From JAOAPY01 sp038237475 (GTDB taxonomy: Bacteria; Acidobacteriota; Blastocatellia; Pyrinomonadales; Pyrinomonadaceae), in contig JBBRYS010000001.1 in assembly GCA_038237475.1 (NCBI GenBank), forward strand, positions 248,001-312,000: 64,000 nucleotides of DNA, written 5' to 3'. Of this stretch, positions 18,511 to 26,403 are shown in pieces. The first letter of the stretch is position 1. Every line of letters begins with the position of its first letter. Position numbers and translations under genes: made by a program. The notes below the pieces were generated by a model, which was given only the letters and a program-made list of their open reading frames with translations, had not been told where the DNA came from and made no database searches.

Positions 18511-19872
18511 TCAATTTCTGAGCGAATGTATCGGCGCCGGAATCCGCCCGCCGCGGCGAATGAACTCAGTCGATGAAAAGGCATTGACGGACATGATTGG
18601 CGCGCTGCCCAGCAAACCGCCAAACTCCACCATTTCGCCAACTACGCGACCGGGAACCGGAATGATGCGCACCGCCGTGGTCTTGTGGTTCATGACTCCA
18701 ATCGCCATTTCGTCCGCGATGATGGCGGAGAGAGTCTCCTCGGAAGTTGAACCGGGCACCGCTACCATATCGATTCCAACTGAGCAGACGCTGGTCCAGG
18801 CCTCCAACTTTTCCAGAGACAACGCGCCAACCCGTGCGGCTTCGATCATCGCCGCATCTTCCGAAACTGGAATAAATGCGCCGCTCATGCCGCCGACAGA
18901 ACCACTGGCCATGGCGCCGCCTTTCTTGACCGCGTCAGTCAACAAAGCGAGGGCCGCCGTTGTTCCATGAGTCCCCGCCCGCTCAAAGCCCATCGCTTCG
19001 AGGATCTCCGCCACTGAATCTCCGGGTACCGGTGTGGGCGCGAGCGATAGATCAATGATGCCGAAAGGTAATCCCAGACGGTGCGCTGCTTCCCTGCCAA
19101 TCAATTCGCCGGCGCGCGCCAGTTTGAACGAAAGCTTCTTAATTATTTCAGCGAGTTCATGCAGGGGCAGATCCCTGGGAGCGTGCCGCACAGCATTGTT
19201 TACGACACCGGGGCCTGAGACACCTACATTGATGACTGCTTCGGCTTCGCCGACACCGTGAAAGGCGCCGGCCATGAATGGATTGTCCTCAACTGCGTTG
19301 GCAAAACAAACGAACTTGGCACAAGCCAGCCCGCCTTCGTCACGGGTCAATTCAGCAGCCTCTTTTATGACCCGTCCGATTTGTCTTACCGCATCCATGT
19401 TAATTCCCGCCCGTGTCGTCGCTACGTTGACCGACGAGCAAAGTCGGCGGGTAGAAGCCAACGCCTGGGGAATTGAGTCAATGAACTCCACCTCGCTGCG
19501 GGTCGCACCCTTGGGAACCAATGCGGAGTAGCCTCCCAGGAAATCGATCCCCACTGTAGCGGCCGCTTCATCAATCGCGCGAGCGACCTGAACCGGATCT
19601 CCGACACTGCCTTCGGTGATTAGCGAAACTGGTGTAACCGCGATGCGCTTATTGGCAACTCTTAAACCGATCTCATCCCCAAGCTGGTCGACCGTCTGGA
19701 CCAGACGGGCAGCGACCCGCTCAATCTTCTCGCGCGCGCGTTCCGCTGTTTCACTCATCGAGTTGCTGGCACAGTCAAGTAGGCTAAGACCGAGCGTGAC
19801 CGTGCGAACGTCCAGATGTTCCATCTCAGTCATCGATACGGTCTGTAAGATTTCGGCCTGGCTGTATTCCAT
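18511..19872 (-). CDS. UPF0210 (PFL-like, DUF711) family protein
   Basis: The 453-residue protein matches the UPF0210 family in length and motifs: MEHLDVRTVTLGLSLLDC near the start, then FLGGYSALVPKG, VGVSGPGVV, LPFGIIDLSLAPTP, the Gly-rich GGAMASGSVGGMSGAFIPV and MNHKTTAVRIIPVPG. The family has a barrel fold likened to pyruvate formate-lyase, but no reaction is established. It usually pairs with a small ACT protein (UPF0237), and here that partner is two genes upstream in the same operon. Placement among BMC shell genes suggests it may act in or beside a microcompartment. Confidence 0.88.
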   Translation of the reverse strand: MEYSQAEILQTVSMTEMEHLDVRTVTLGLSLLDCASNSMSETAERAREKIERVAARLVQTVDQLGDEIGLRVANKRIAVTPVSLITEGSVGDPVQVARAIDEAAATVGIDFLGGYSALVPKGATRSEVEFIDSIPQALASTRRLCSSVNVATTRAGINMDAVRQIGRVIKEAAELTRDEGGLACAKFVCFANAVEDNPFMAGAFHGVGEAEAVINVGVSGPGVVNNAVRHAPRDLPLHELAEIIKKLSFKLARAGELIGREAAHRLGLPFGIIDLSLAPTPVPGDSVAEILEAMGFERAGTHGTTAALALLTDAVKKGGAMASGSVGGMSGAFIPVSEDAAMIEAARVGALSLEKLEAWTSVCSVGIDMVAVPGSTSEETLSAIIADEMAIGVMNHKTTAVRIIPVPGRVVGEMVEFGGLLGSAPIMSVNAFSSTEFIRRGGRIPAPIHSLRN

Positions 19873-19905
19873 AGTTCGACTTGAGATTTCAGGTTGCGGA
19901 CTTCA
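19873..19905. repeat. Degenerate heptanucleotide repeats
   Basis: Just before the UPF0210 start, the sequence reads in steps of seven: CTTGAGA, TTTCAGG, TTGCGGA, CTTCAGA. This is a weak copy of the heptamer arrays at 21265 and 28685. Confidence 0.35.
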
Positions 19906-19948
19906 GATTAACTGGGCTCTCAGGTTGTTACTCTGATACAAACGAGCG

Positions 19949-20341
19949 CTAGGTGATCCATTTGCTGAGCAGCAGCAGTATGATAAACAGCAGGAACAAG
20001 ACACCGACCACGAGAATAAAACGAAGGCTTGGATCCAACTTGGCTTCATCCAAAACAACATTTGAAGCACGCCGCACTTTGTTCACACGCCGGCCAACTC
20101 GTTTGCGGGATTCCGGGGCGACCACCACTACTGCCTTAGCTTGCGGCACTTCTTGTGTAACCGATGCAGGCGCCTCTGGCTCCGGCTCGACACTAGTCAC
20201 TGGCGGCACTTCGCCGGTAACAGCTGCGTCCTCTGGCGGCGTCTCGTTGAGTGCGTTCCCGCATTGGGCGCAAAACAATTCGCCTGGCTTGGCAGCAGCT
20301 CCACACTGCTTACAACGATGATGAATTTCCGGCTGGGACAT
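19949..20341 (-). CDS. Tail-anchored double-Cys zinc-ribbon protein
   Basis: The 130-residue protein begins with a zinc ribbon, CKQCGAAAKPGELFCAQCG (residues 10-28), the CxxC-CxxC form. An acidic, Pro/Glu/Val-rich linker (about 35-75) and a basic patch (RKRVGRRVNKVRR) follow. One C-terminal membrane helix ends LLLLSKWIT. There is no signal peptide, so the ribbon should face the cytoplasm. It sits inside the BMC operon, between the ACT and UPF0210 genes. A role in anchoring or recruiting the compartment to the membrane is possible but unproven. Confidence 0.75.
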   Translation of the reverse strand: MSQPEIHHRCKQCGAAAKPGELFCAQCGNALNETPPEDAAVTGEVPPVTSVEPEPEAPASVTQEVPQAKAVVVVAPESRKRVGRRVNKVRRASNVVLDEAKLDPSLRFILVVGVLFLLFIILLLLSKWIT

Positions 20342-20421
20342 ATTCGATTGAAAAGGGCGAAGGACGGTTTCGGCTTGAATGACACCAGACGTCCGGTAAT
20401 GGAAAATCAGAATTCACCGGC

Positions 20422-20889
20422 CTAGATCCGGTGCATTGCGTTAAATAGATCTTCGCGTTGCGCATAGATGCGCACGCCAAGCTTTTCACCTTCCCGCCGC
20501 AGACGTTCTTTGAGTTCCGAAGCGCTTTCCCGAGCTCGCTGGGTATCGGCGATGATCACCATCGCAAATTTTCCCTGGACCACGGTTTGATTAATGTCCG
20601 CAATGCTGCAATCGGCGCCCGCCAGAATTTGCGCCACGCCGGCAACAATTCCGGGATGGTCCAGACCAAAAACGGATATGACCATCCGCTCAGACGAACC
20701 CTCGCCGCGACCGTCCGGGGCGGCTGTTGTGTTTGAATTTCGTGAGGGGCTGCCGCTGCCAGGAAGGTACGGCTCAATCTCGCGATAGACTTCCGTCACC
20801 AACTGTTCCACCGTTTGTTCGTCTGCCCCTAATCCCAAACGCGCGTAGACGGCGCGCGTGATCTTGTAAATCAGCTCTTCATTCGCCAT
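20422..20889 (-). CDS. ACT-domain (UPF0237-like) protein with N-terminal encapsulation-peptide-like extension
   Basis: The 155-residue protein has a C-terminal ACT domain (about 68-155), MVISVFGLDHPGIVAGVAQI through NAMHRI, as in UPF0237, the partner of UPF0210. Unlike standalone UPF0237 proteins (about 90 residues), it has a front extension. Two amphipathic helices (ELIYKITRAVYARLGL, then EQLVTEVYREIEPYL) are followed by a Ser/Gly/Asn linker. This layout resembles peptides that direct enzymes into BMCs. The gene lies between the BMC-P gene and the zinc-ribbon gene. Targeting to the lumen is inferred. Confidence 0.82.
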   Translation of the reverse strand: MANEELIYKITRAVYARLGLGADEQTVEQLVTEVYREIEPYLPGSGSPSRNSNTTAAPDGRGEGSSERMVISVFGLDHPGIVAGVAQILAGADCSIADINQTVVQGKFAMVIIADTQRARESASELKERLRREGEKLGVRIYAQREDLFNAMHRI

Positions 20890-20925
20890 TTAATGAAATT
20901 CGTCCGCTCATTATTTCCGGCAGGG

Positions 20926-21243
20926 TTAGGCCCTTCCATTATCTCGAGCCAACTCGCGCAACTCATCCGATACTGTCTCGGCCAGATCTACTCGATCGAC
21001 AATACCAATCACGGCTGCCTCGATGGCCATCTCCTGATTGCCGATGGCAGTCCGGGCAGCTTTGCCGAAAGCACACATGACGGTCTCACCGGCCCCGGCA
21101 CCGAGACGATCAGCTACCACAATGATGCTCTTGTTGGGTTCCTTGTCCAGCTCAAGCGGGTGAACAATGAGAAATCGGACACCTTCGAGATCAGGTGACT
21201 TCTTGGTGGACCAAACTGTGCCGACGACTTTACCGAGGAACAT
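20926..21243 (-). CDS. BMC-P pentameric vertex protein (EutN/CcmL family)
   Basis: The 105-residue protein is a complete EutN/CcmL domain: MFLGKVVGTVWSTKKSPDLE, then FLIVHPLELD, DRLGAGAGETVMCAFGKAAR and AVIGIVDRVDL. Family pentamers cap the vertices of the shell. With two BMC-H genes it supplies a minimal shell set; no BMC-T gene is seen. It lies 180 bp after the aldehyde dehydrogenase stop, and that gap contains heptamer repeats. Confidence 0.93.
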   Translation of the reverse strand: MFLGKVVGTVWSTKKSPDLEGVRFLIVHPLELDKEPNKSIIVVADRLGAGAGETVMCAFGKAARTAIGNQEMAIEAAVIGIVDRVDLAETVSDELRELARDNGRA

Positions 21244-21264
21244 AAGTTAGAGTGGAGCGTTGAA

Positions 21265-21384
21265 AATCTGAAATCTGTACTTTGTACCTTGTACTTTTTT
21301 TTGTTGAATCAGATCTTTCAAAAAGTACCTAAGCCCAAACGCCCAAATCAAAGTACAAAGCACGAAAGTACAAAGCGCAGAAAG
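21265..21384. repeat. Heptanucleotide repeats in opposite orientations inside the BMC operon
   Basis: Between the EutN and aldehyde dehydrogenase genes, 21265-21299 reads in sevens (AAATCTG, TACTTTG, TACCTTG, TACTTTT). The stretch 21348-21384 reads CAAAGTA, CAAAGCA, then AAAGTACAAAGCG with a one-base slip. The second block is the reverse complement of the GTACTTT unit of the first, so the RNA could fold back over about 100 nt. No gene is visible here. Confidence 0.6.
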
Positions 21385-21423
21385 CTTAAGACTCAAAACC
21401 ACAGAAGCACATCTTCCCAAAGC

Positions 21424-23250
21424 TTAAATCTTGGCAAAAACTTCCGCCGGATCACCCATATCACGCGCTGCCGGGGTGATGATTGTCCGGTCGTTCACGT
21501 AAATCTTCTCGCCTTTTTGGATAGCGCGCCGGACATCGTCTTCGCTGACAAAATCGATCGCCTTTCGGCCATTTGGGGAAGGCGCCGCAGGCTGTTGCGG
21601 CTTGGTTGACGTCCCCTTGCTGGTCGAACCGTTGACCGAATCAGCTTGAACACTACTTGCGCCTCCAGTTTTTCTCGGCGTGTCAGACGACCCGGTATAC
21701 ATGCTGCCCGCTTCCACTTCGTTTGCCGTTGCAGCCGGAGTCTCATCACGGCGGCCAGCCAGGAAGCGATCCACGATCGCGGCAATTTCATCGCGACCAA
21801 TCTTTCCACCAGCCGCGACTACCGGCGCTGGCGAGTGGGTTGAGACGGGAGGAGCCTTGGAGGTACTAACGCTGGCACCCGTTACTGCCGGACGAGCGCT
21901 CTTCACCGGACGAGTTTCGAATGCGACGCGCTTGATGTCCATTAAATGAAGCGGTGAGACATTATCGGAAGTGACATTGCCACCCCATGAGCCGCATCCG
22001 AGAGTCATTGACGGCGGTAACGCGGTGGAAAATCCGATAGCTCCATGAGTAGTGGGCGTGTTGACCGTCACTCGCGACGCCGGCATCTCGCTGCCAAACT
22101 TAACTGCGGCTTCGCGTGAACGAGTGTGAATGCCCGCCGTGTGGCCCATGCCACCATAGCGCAGGATTTCAAAACACCGCTCCGCCCCGCGCTCAAGTCC
22201 ATCCACTACATAGAAAGCCAAAATGGGTGACAGCTTTTCCATTGACAAGGGAAAATCGCGGCCTACTCCCGCAACATCAGCCATCAGACAACGAGTGCCC
22301 GGTGGAGCTGTGATGCCTGCCATTTTGGTGATCACCTCGACCGAGCGGCCCACAATTGCCGGATTCAGCGAGCGTTGCGGCGTGGCCACAATCTTACCCA
22401 ACTTGTCCGCTTCTGCAGCGGAAACAAAATGAGCCCCCTGCAGTTTGAATTGTTCGCGCACTGCCTGCTCAAGAGGCGCATCAACCACTACTGCCTGTTC
22501 AGAGGCACAGATGGTTCCATTATCAAAACATTTCCCCGTCAGGATGTCCTGCACTGCCTTGGGAACATCCGCACTTCTTTCGATGAAGACAGGTACGTTG
22601 CCTGGACCAACGCCAAAAGCTGGTTTGCCTGACGAATATGCCGCCCGCACCAGGCCAATGCCGCCGGTGGCCAGGATAACCGCTGTCTGCTTGTGCTTCA
22701 TCAGGGCTTCGGTGCCCTCGATGGTGGCCGTGGTCATACAGGCAATTGCATCTGCGGGCAGGCCTTCCTTGATGGCAACCTCACGCATGACGCGAACTGT
22801 TTCGTTGATACAGCGAGCAGCGGATGGATGCGGCGACAGTACGATGGCATTTCGCGATTTGATCGCAATGAGTGTTTTGAAGATGGCCGTCGAGGTGGGA
22901 TTAGTCGAGGGAATAATTCCCGCAACTACGCCTCTTGGACTCGCGATCTCGACGACGTCTTTGGTTTCTGAAACTACTCCAACAGTGCGCAGGCCCCTGA
23001 AATAGTTCCACACGTCTTCGGCTGCAAAGCGGTTCTTTTCCTGTTTGTCGGCAGGCACGCCATAGCCGGTCTCTTCAACCGCCATCGCACCCAGGCGCGC
23101 CGCTTCGCGGAGCGCTGCCTTGGACATCGCTTCGCAGATGCGATCTACTTTTGCCTGGTCGAAACGCGCCAGCTCCGCCTGCGCGCGGTGCGCGGCCTCC
23201 ACCAGATCCCGCGCCTGCTGCACTGAAACAAGATCTTTATCTACGGACAT
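21424..23250 (-). CDS. Acylating (CoA-dependent) aldehyde dehydrogenase of BMC type, with C-terminal extension
   Basis: The ATG at 23250 follows AGGAGCTAGATC. Residues 1-450 match EutE/PduP-type aldehyde dehydrogenases: AGIIPSTNPTSTAIFKTLIA, FGVGPGNVPVFIE, the active-site Cys in DNGTICASEQ (about 246) and THGAIGFSTALPPSMTLGCG. It should convert an aldehyde, NAD+ and CoA to acyl-CoA. The 608-residue length exceeds the usual 460-500. The extra 150 residues hold a disordered linker, the helix KIGRDEIAAIVDRFLAGR (about 485-502), which resembles an encapsulation peptide, and a terminal module with ITPAARDMGD resembling the front of EutT/EutQ. The aldehyde substrate is unknown. Confidence 0.9.
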   Translation of the reverse strand: MSVDKDLVSVQQARDLVEAAHRAQAELARFDQAKVDRICEAMSKAALREAARLGAMAVEETGYGVPADKQEKNRFAAEDVWNYFRGLRTVGVVSETKDVVEIASPRGVVAGIIPSTNPTSTAIFKTLIAIKSRNAIVLSPHPSAARCINETVRVMREVAIKEGLPADAIACMTTATIEGTEALMKHKQTAVILATGGIGLVRAAYSSGKPAFGVGPGNVPVFIERSADVPKAVQDILTGKCFDNGTICASEQAVVVDAPLEQAVREQFKLQGAHFVSAAEADKLGKIVATPQRSLNPAIVGRSVEVITKMAGITAPPGTRCLMADVAGVGRDFPLSMEKLSPILAFYVVDGLERGAERCFEILRYGGMGHTAGIHTRSREAAVKFGSEMPASRVTVNTPTTHGAIGFSTALPPSMTLGCGSWGGNVTSDNVSPLHLMDIKRVAFETRPVKSARPAVTGASVSTSKAPPVSTHSPAPVVAAGGKIGRDEIAAIVDRFLAGRRDETPAATANEVEAGSMYTGSSDTPRKTGGASSVQADSVNGSTSKGTSTKPQQPAAPSPNGRKAIDFVSEDDVRRAIQKGEKIYVNDRTIITPAARDMGDPAEVFAKI

Positions 23251-23369
23251 GATCTAGCTCCTGCCGTTGACAATCTCACCGTGATCCTGGTCCTTTGTAC
23301 TGCTGGGAGGTCGCTCGCAACATCCCCATATACCCGGCACTTGGATCAAAGAAGAATCAAATAATTAAC

Positions 23370-23780
23370 TTACCGAGCCCGATCTTTCGCCGCATCGCGT
23401 GCGCCGGCCGGCAAAGTACGTCCTTGTTCGCCTTGCCCGATTTGGCCACGTGCGCCACCGCCCTGCAGACTGCGTTCGTCCGGACTAAGACCGGTGCGCC
23501 CGTTGACTGGCAAGACACGCTCGACTTCAATATGCGGCCGTGGAATAACGTGCACGCTGATGAGTTCACCCACTCGACGAGCAGCCGCTGCACCTGCATC
23601 CGTTGCTGCCTTGACCGCGCCTACATCGCCACGAACGAAGATCGTCACGTAGCCGGCGCCGATGTATTCTTTGCCCAATAGCTGAACATTTGCGGCTTTC
23701 ACCATCGCGTCGGCGGCTTCCACCGCGCCCACGAAGCCCTTGGTTTCAACCATACCTAATGCTTCTAACGTCTGCGACAT
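23370..23780 (-). CDS. BMC-H shell protein with extended C-terminus
   Basis: The 136-residue protein has a BMC domain at residues 5-92: LEALGMVETKGFVGAVEAAD, VTIFVRGDVGAVKAATDAG and ISVHVIPRPHIEVE. A 44-residue Gly/Arg/Gln-rich tail follows that is absent from ordinary PduA/EutM. The ATG at 23780 follows AGGAGACCGAG. It is the first gene of the BMC operon, 119 bp before the aldehyde dehydrogenase. The promoter should lie in 23781-24062, opposite the RodZ-like gene. The tail may face the lumen or cytoplasm; its role is unknown. Confidence 0.92.
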   Translation of the reverse strand: MSQTLEALGMVETKGFVGAVEAADAMVKAANVQLLGKEYIGAGYVTIFVRGDVGAVKAATDAGAAAARRVGELISVHVIPRPHIEVERVLPVNGRTGLSPDERSLQGGGARGQIGQGEQGRTLPAGARDAAKDRAR

Positions 23781-24062
23781 TCTCGGTCTCCTATTTTAGA
23801 AATTAAAGGGACTGTTTGGATCTTTGGTACGCCAACGTATCACCGCGTGCTTGAAGAATCAAGAGACACTCAAAGTTTTGAGTCCCAAAAGTTTGACAAC
23901 GTTTTGGAGGGCAAGTAAGATTCGGCGAAAAGCAGGGCTTCCAGTAAGCGGGATTCAATTCAGGAAGCGATCTGGGTTCTTGAAGTTTCTTTTCCTAATG
24001 TCTGTCATCGCATAACGAAGCACCGATACCCGACCAGGCGTCAAGGCTAACGCGGATTGGTA

Positions 24063-24554
24063 ATGGCAACTACGATTGGTGAACAACTGCGACTCGCACG
24101 CGAGGAGCAAGGCATCCCCCTGCGTGACATCTCAAACCAAACGCGCATCTCCATGCGTTATCTGGAAGCTATCGAAACAAATGACTATAAGCGACTGCCG
24201 GGCGGCATCTTCAATCGCAGCTTTGTCAAAGCTTATGCTCGCTGCGTACACTTCGACGAACATCAAGCTGCTGAAGGATACGCCCAGTTCATGCGCGAGC
24301 AGGGCCAACCGGTTGATGACCTTGAACTAACGCCCCACTATTCCAAGGTGTATGACGAAGCTTCGGCCACACGTTCGCCGGTGCTGACCGTGATTCTGGC
24401 GATTATTATTCTGGCAATCCTTACCCTCGGAGCACTCGCGGCGGTCCACTGGTATCAAAGACGCGTCTCAGCCGCTTCGGATGGACTAATAAACTTAACT
24501 GTGAAAAACGAATTTGGAGTTCGCGCTGCGCGTTGTGATGTGTCCTGTTGTTAA
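24063..24554 (+). CDS. RodZ-like HTH membrane protein (short form)
   Basis: The 163-residue protein starts MATTIGEQLRLAREEQGI. Its HTH_25/Cro-like domain (about 1-75) includes ISNQTRISMRYLEAIE and FNRSFVKAYARCV, as in RodZ. One membrane helix follows (about 102-127). After that only about 35 residues remain before the stop, ending in a Cys-rich stretch. The periplasmic DUF4115 domain usual for RodZ is missing, and no continuation is convincing in other frames. It is either a natural short form or a truncated RodZ. Confidence 0.75.
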   Translation: MATTIGEQLRLAREEQGIPLRDISNQTRISMRYLEAIETNDYKRLPGGIFNRSFVKAYARCVHFDEHQAAEGYAQFMREQGQPVDDLELTPHYSKVYDEASATRSPVLTVILAIIILAILTLGALAAVHWYQRRVSAASDGLINLTVKNEFGVRAARCDVSCC

Positions 24555-24601
24555 CAGGCGATCAGAGTCCCACTTCAGTCGGGGTTTTCCCCAGCCCAGA
24601 A

Positions 24602-24627
24602 ACCCGCCTGGAAGGCGGTACTCTAAA
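24602..24627. repeat. REP-like palindrome
   Basis: CCGCC-TGGAA-GGCGG followed by TACTCTAAA. It shares the core and flank (GCGGTAC-CTA) with the palindrome at 16652. It lies in the gap between the RodZ-like gene and guaB. Confidence 0.45.
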
Positions 24628-24694
24628 CACCAGGTTCCGCACTTTTCAACAGGCAATTACTGAGCTTGTCCTCATTATTCCACCACGAGTGATA

Positions 24695-24728
24695 CTGCCC
24701 GCTTCATCGGCGGGCAGTTCTGTTTTAT
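24695..24728 (+). terminator. Rho-independent terminator before guaB
   Basis: A perfect 8-bp stem CTGCCCGC / GCGGGCAG with a 7-base loop is followed by TTCTGTTTTAT. It should end the plus-strand transcript of the RodZ-like gene. Confidence 0.75.
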
Positions 24729-24772
24729 AGTGATGTTTCCATTCCCCGGTTTTTAGGAGTAACTAAGCAGAC

Positions 24773-26239
24773 ATGATCACTCAACCCATTCCTGAAGGCC
24801 TGACATTCGACGATGTCCTGCTGGTTCCGGCACGTTCAGATGTCCTGCCCCTGGAGACCGACACTTCTACTCAATTAACCCGCAATATTCGTTTACAAAT
24901 CCCCCTCTGTTCAGCAGCGATGGATACGGTCACGGAAGCAGCGCTGGCGATTGCCCTGGCACAACAAGGCGCGATCGGCGTAATTCACCGCAACATGACC
25001 ATCGAGCGGCAAGCTGAAGAAGTCGACAAAGTAAAACGTTCAGAGTCCGGGATGATTGTGGATCCGGTCACCATTCTTCCGGAACGTCCCGTACGCGAAG
25101 CCCTGCATGTAATGGAGCGCTATCACATCAGCGGGGTTCCCGTCGTTGATGAAGACGGTCATCTGGTTGGAATCATCACGAATCGAGATTTGCGATTCGA
25201 AACGCGCTTCGATATCCCCGTCTCCGAGGTCATGACTCCGCAGCCACTAGTCACCGTTCCAGTCGGTACAACTCTGGAACAGGCAAAGATAGTTCTGCAG
25301 AAGCATCGCATCGAAAAACTTCTGGTCGTCGACAGTGACAAGCGGATCAAGGGATTGATCACAGTTAAGGATATTCAAAAGGCGATCAAGTATCCGAGCG
25401 CAGCCAAGGATGACCTCGGTCGTTTGCGAGTTGCTGCCGCTATTGGCGCCACCGGAGATTATCGCGAGCGCGCTGCCGGACTGGTGGCTGCGCGCGTCGA
25501 CTGCCTGGTGATAGACACTGCCCACGGACATTCATCGCGAGTACTCGATGCTGTGCGTGACATCAAGAGTCGTTATCCTGACACTGATCTAATCGCCGGC
25601 AACGTCGCTACCGCTGATGGAGCCCGCGAATTGATCGACGCCGGCGTGGATGCCATTAAAGTGGGCATCGGACCGGGTTCCATCTGCACCACGCGTGTAG
25701 TCACCGGCGCGGGCGTGCCGCAAATCACAGCCATTCAATCCTGTGTTGAGGCGGCCAATGGTTCCGGCGTGCCGGTGATTTCCGATGGTGGCGTAAAATT
25801 CTCCGGCGATGTAGCCAAGGCCATCGCGGCAGGTGCCGATGTCGTAATGATCGGTTCCCTGTTCGCAGGCACCGAAGAAGCACCCGGCGAAGTAATTCTC
25901 TTCCAGGGCCGCTCTTTCAAGACTTATCGCGGCATGGGTTCAATCGGGGCAATGCGCGAAGGCTCAAAAGACCGCTATTCACAGGAAACCACCGAGATCG
26001 AATCGAAGCTGGTGCCGGAAGGAATCGAGGGCCGCGTTCCTTATAAAGGAACCCTCGCCGACATGGTCACGCAACTCGTCGGTGGCTTACGTTCCGGTAT
26101 GGGCTACACAGGTTGTCACACAATTAAGGAGTTTCAGGAAAAGACTCGCTTCATTCGCATCTCCGCGGCAGGTCTGCGCGAGTCGCACGTACACGACGTT
26201 ATCATCACCAAGGAAGCGCCCAACTATAGGCTGGAATAA
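24773..26239 (+). CDS. guaB: Inosine-5'-monophosphate dehydrogenase
   Basis: The 488-residue protein is full length for GuaB. It opens EGLTFDDVLLVPARSDVLP, has two CBS domains inserted at about 95-205, and the active-site loop GPGSICTTRVVTGAGVPQ (catalytic Cys about 308). Then come ISDGGVKFSGDVAKAIAAGA and the substrate loop YRGMGSIGAM. AGGAG lies 13 bases before the ATG, behind a terminator. It oxidises IMP to XMP with NAD+ in guanine nucleotide synthesis, in the cytoplasm. It stands alone, without guaA. Confidence 0.97.
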   Translation: MITQPIPEGLTFDDVLLVPARSDVLPLETDTSTQLTRNIRLQIPLCSAAMDTVTEAALAIALAQQGAIGVIHRNMTIERQAEEVDKVKRSESGMIVDPVTILPERPVREALHVMERYHISGVPVVDEDGHLVGIITNRDLRFETRFDIPVSEVMTPQPLVTVPVGTTLEQAKIVLQKHRIEKLLVVDSDKRIKGLITVKDIQKAIKYPSAAKDDLGRLRVAAAIGATGDYRERAAGLVAARVDCLVIDTAHGHSSRVLDAVRDIKSRYPDTDLIAGNVATADGARELIDAGVDAIKVGIGPGSICTTRVVTGAGVPQITAIQSCVEAANGSGVPVISDGGVKFSGDVAKAIAAGADVVMIGSLFAGTEEAPGEVILFQGRSFKTYRGMGSIGAMREGSKDRYSQETTEIESKLVPEGIEGRVPYKGTLADMVTQLVGGLRSGMGYTGCHTIKEFQEKTRFIRISAAGLRESHVHDVIITKEAPNYRLE

Positions 26240-26403
26240 CTGCGAGTCGCTGTGAACTCGCTGAGATACTCTGAGTTCTGCTTCAGAAAGATTTCTCCGA
26301 CACCAGACTGAGAAATCCGCTCGCTCCGGTGGGCATGGCTCTCCAAACATCTGTGTTCTGATGATCCAATGACGGTATCGAATTTGCGCTCAGCAAACGT
26401 GTC

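Noticed and set aside
21289..21310. T-rich run as terminator after the aldehyde dehydrogenase gene
   Set aside because: The T run is on the plus strand while the operon is on the minus strand; it is part of the heptamer repeats.
23824..24015. Plus-strand frame of 63 codons before the RodZ-like gene
   Set aside because: No ribosome site or family resemblance, basic and repetitive composition; it lies in the divergent promoter region.
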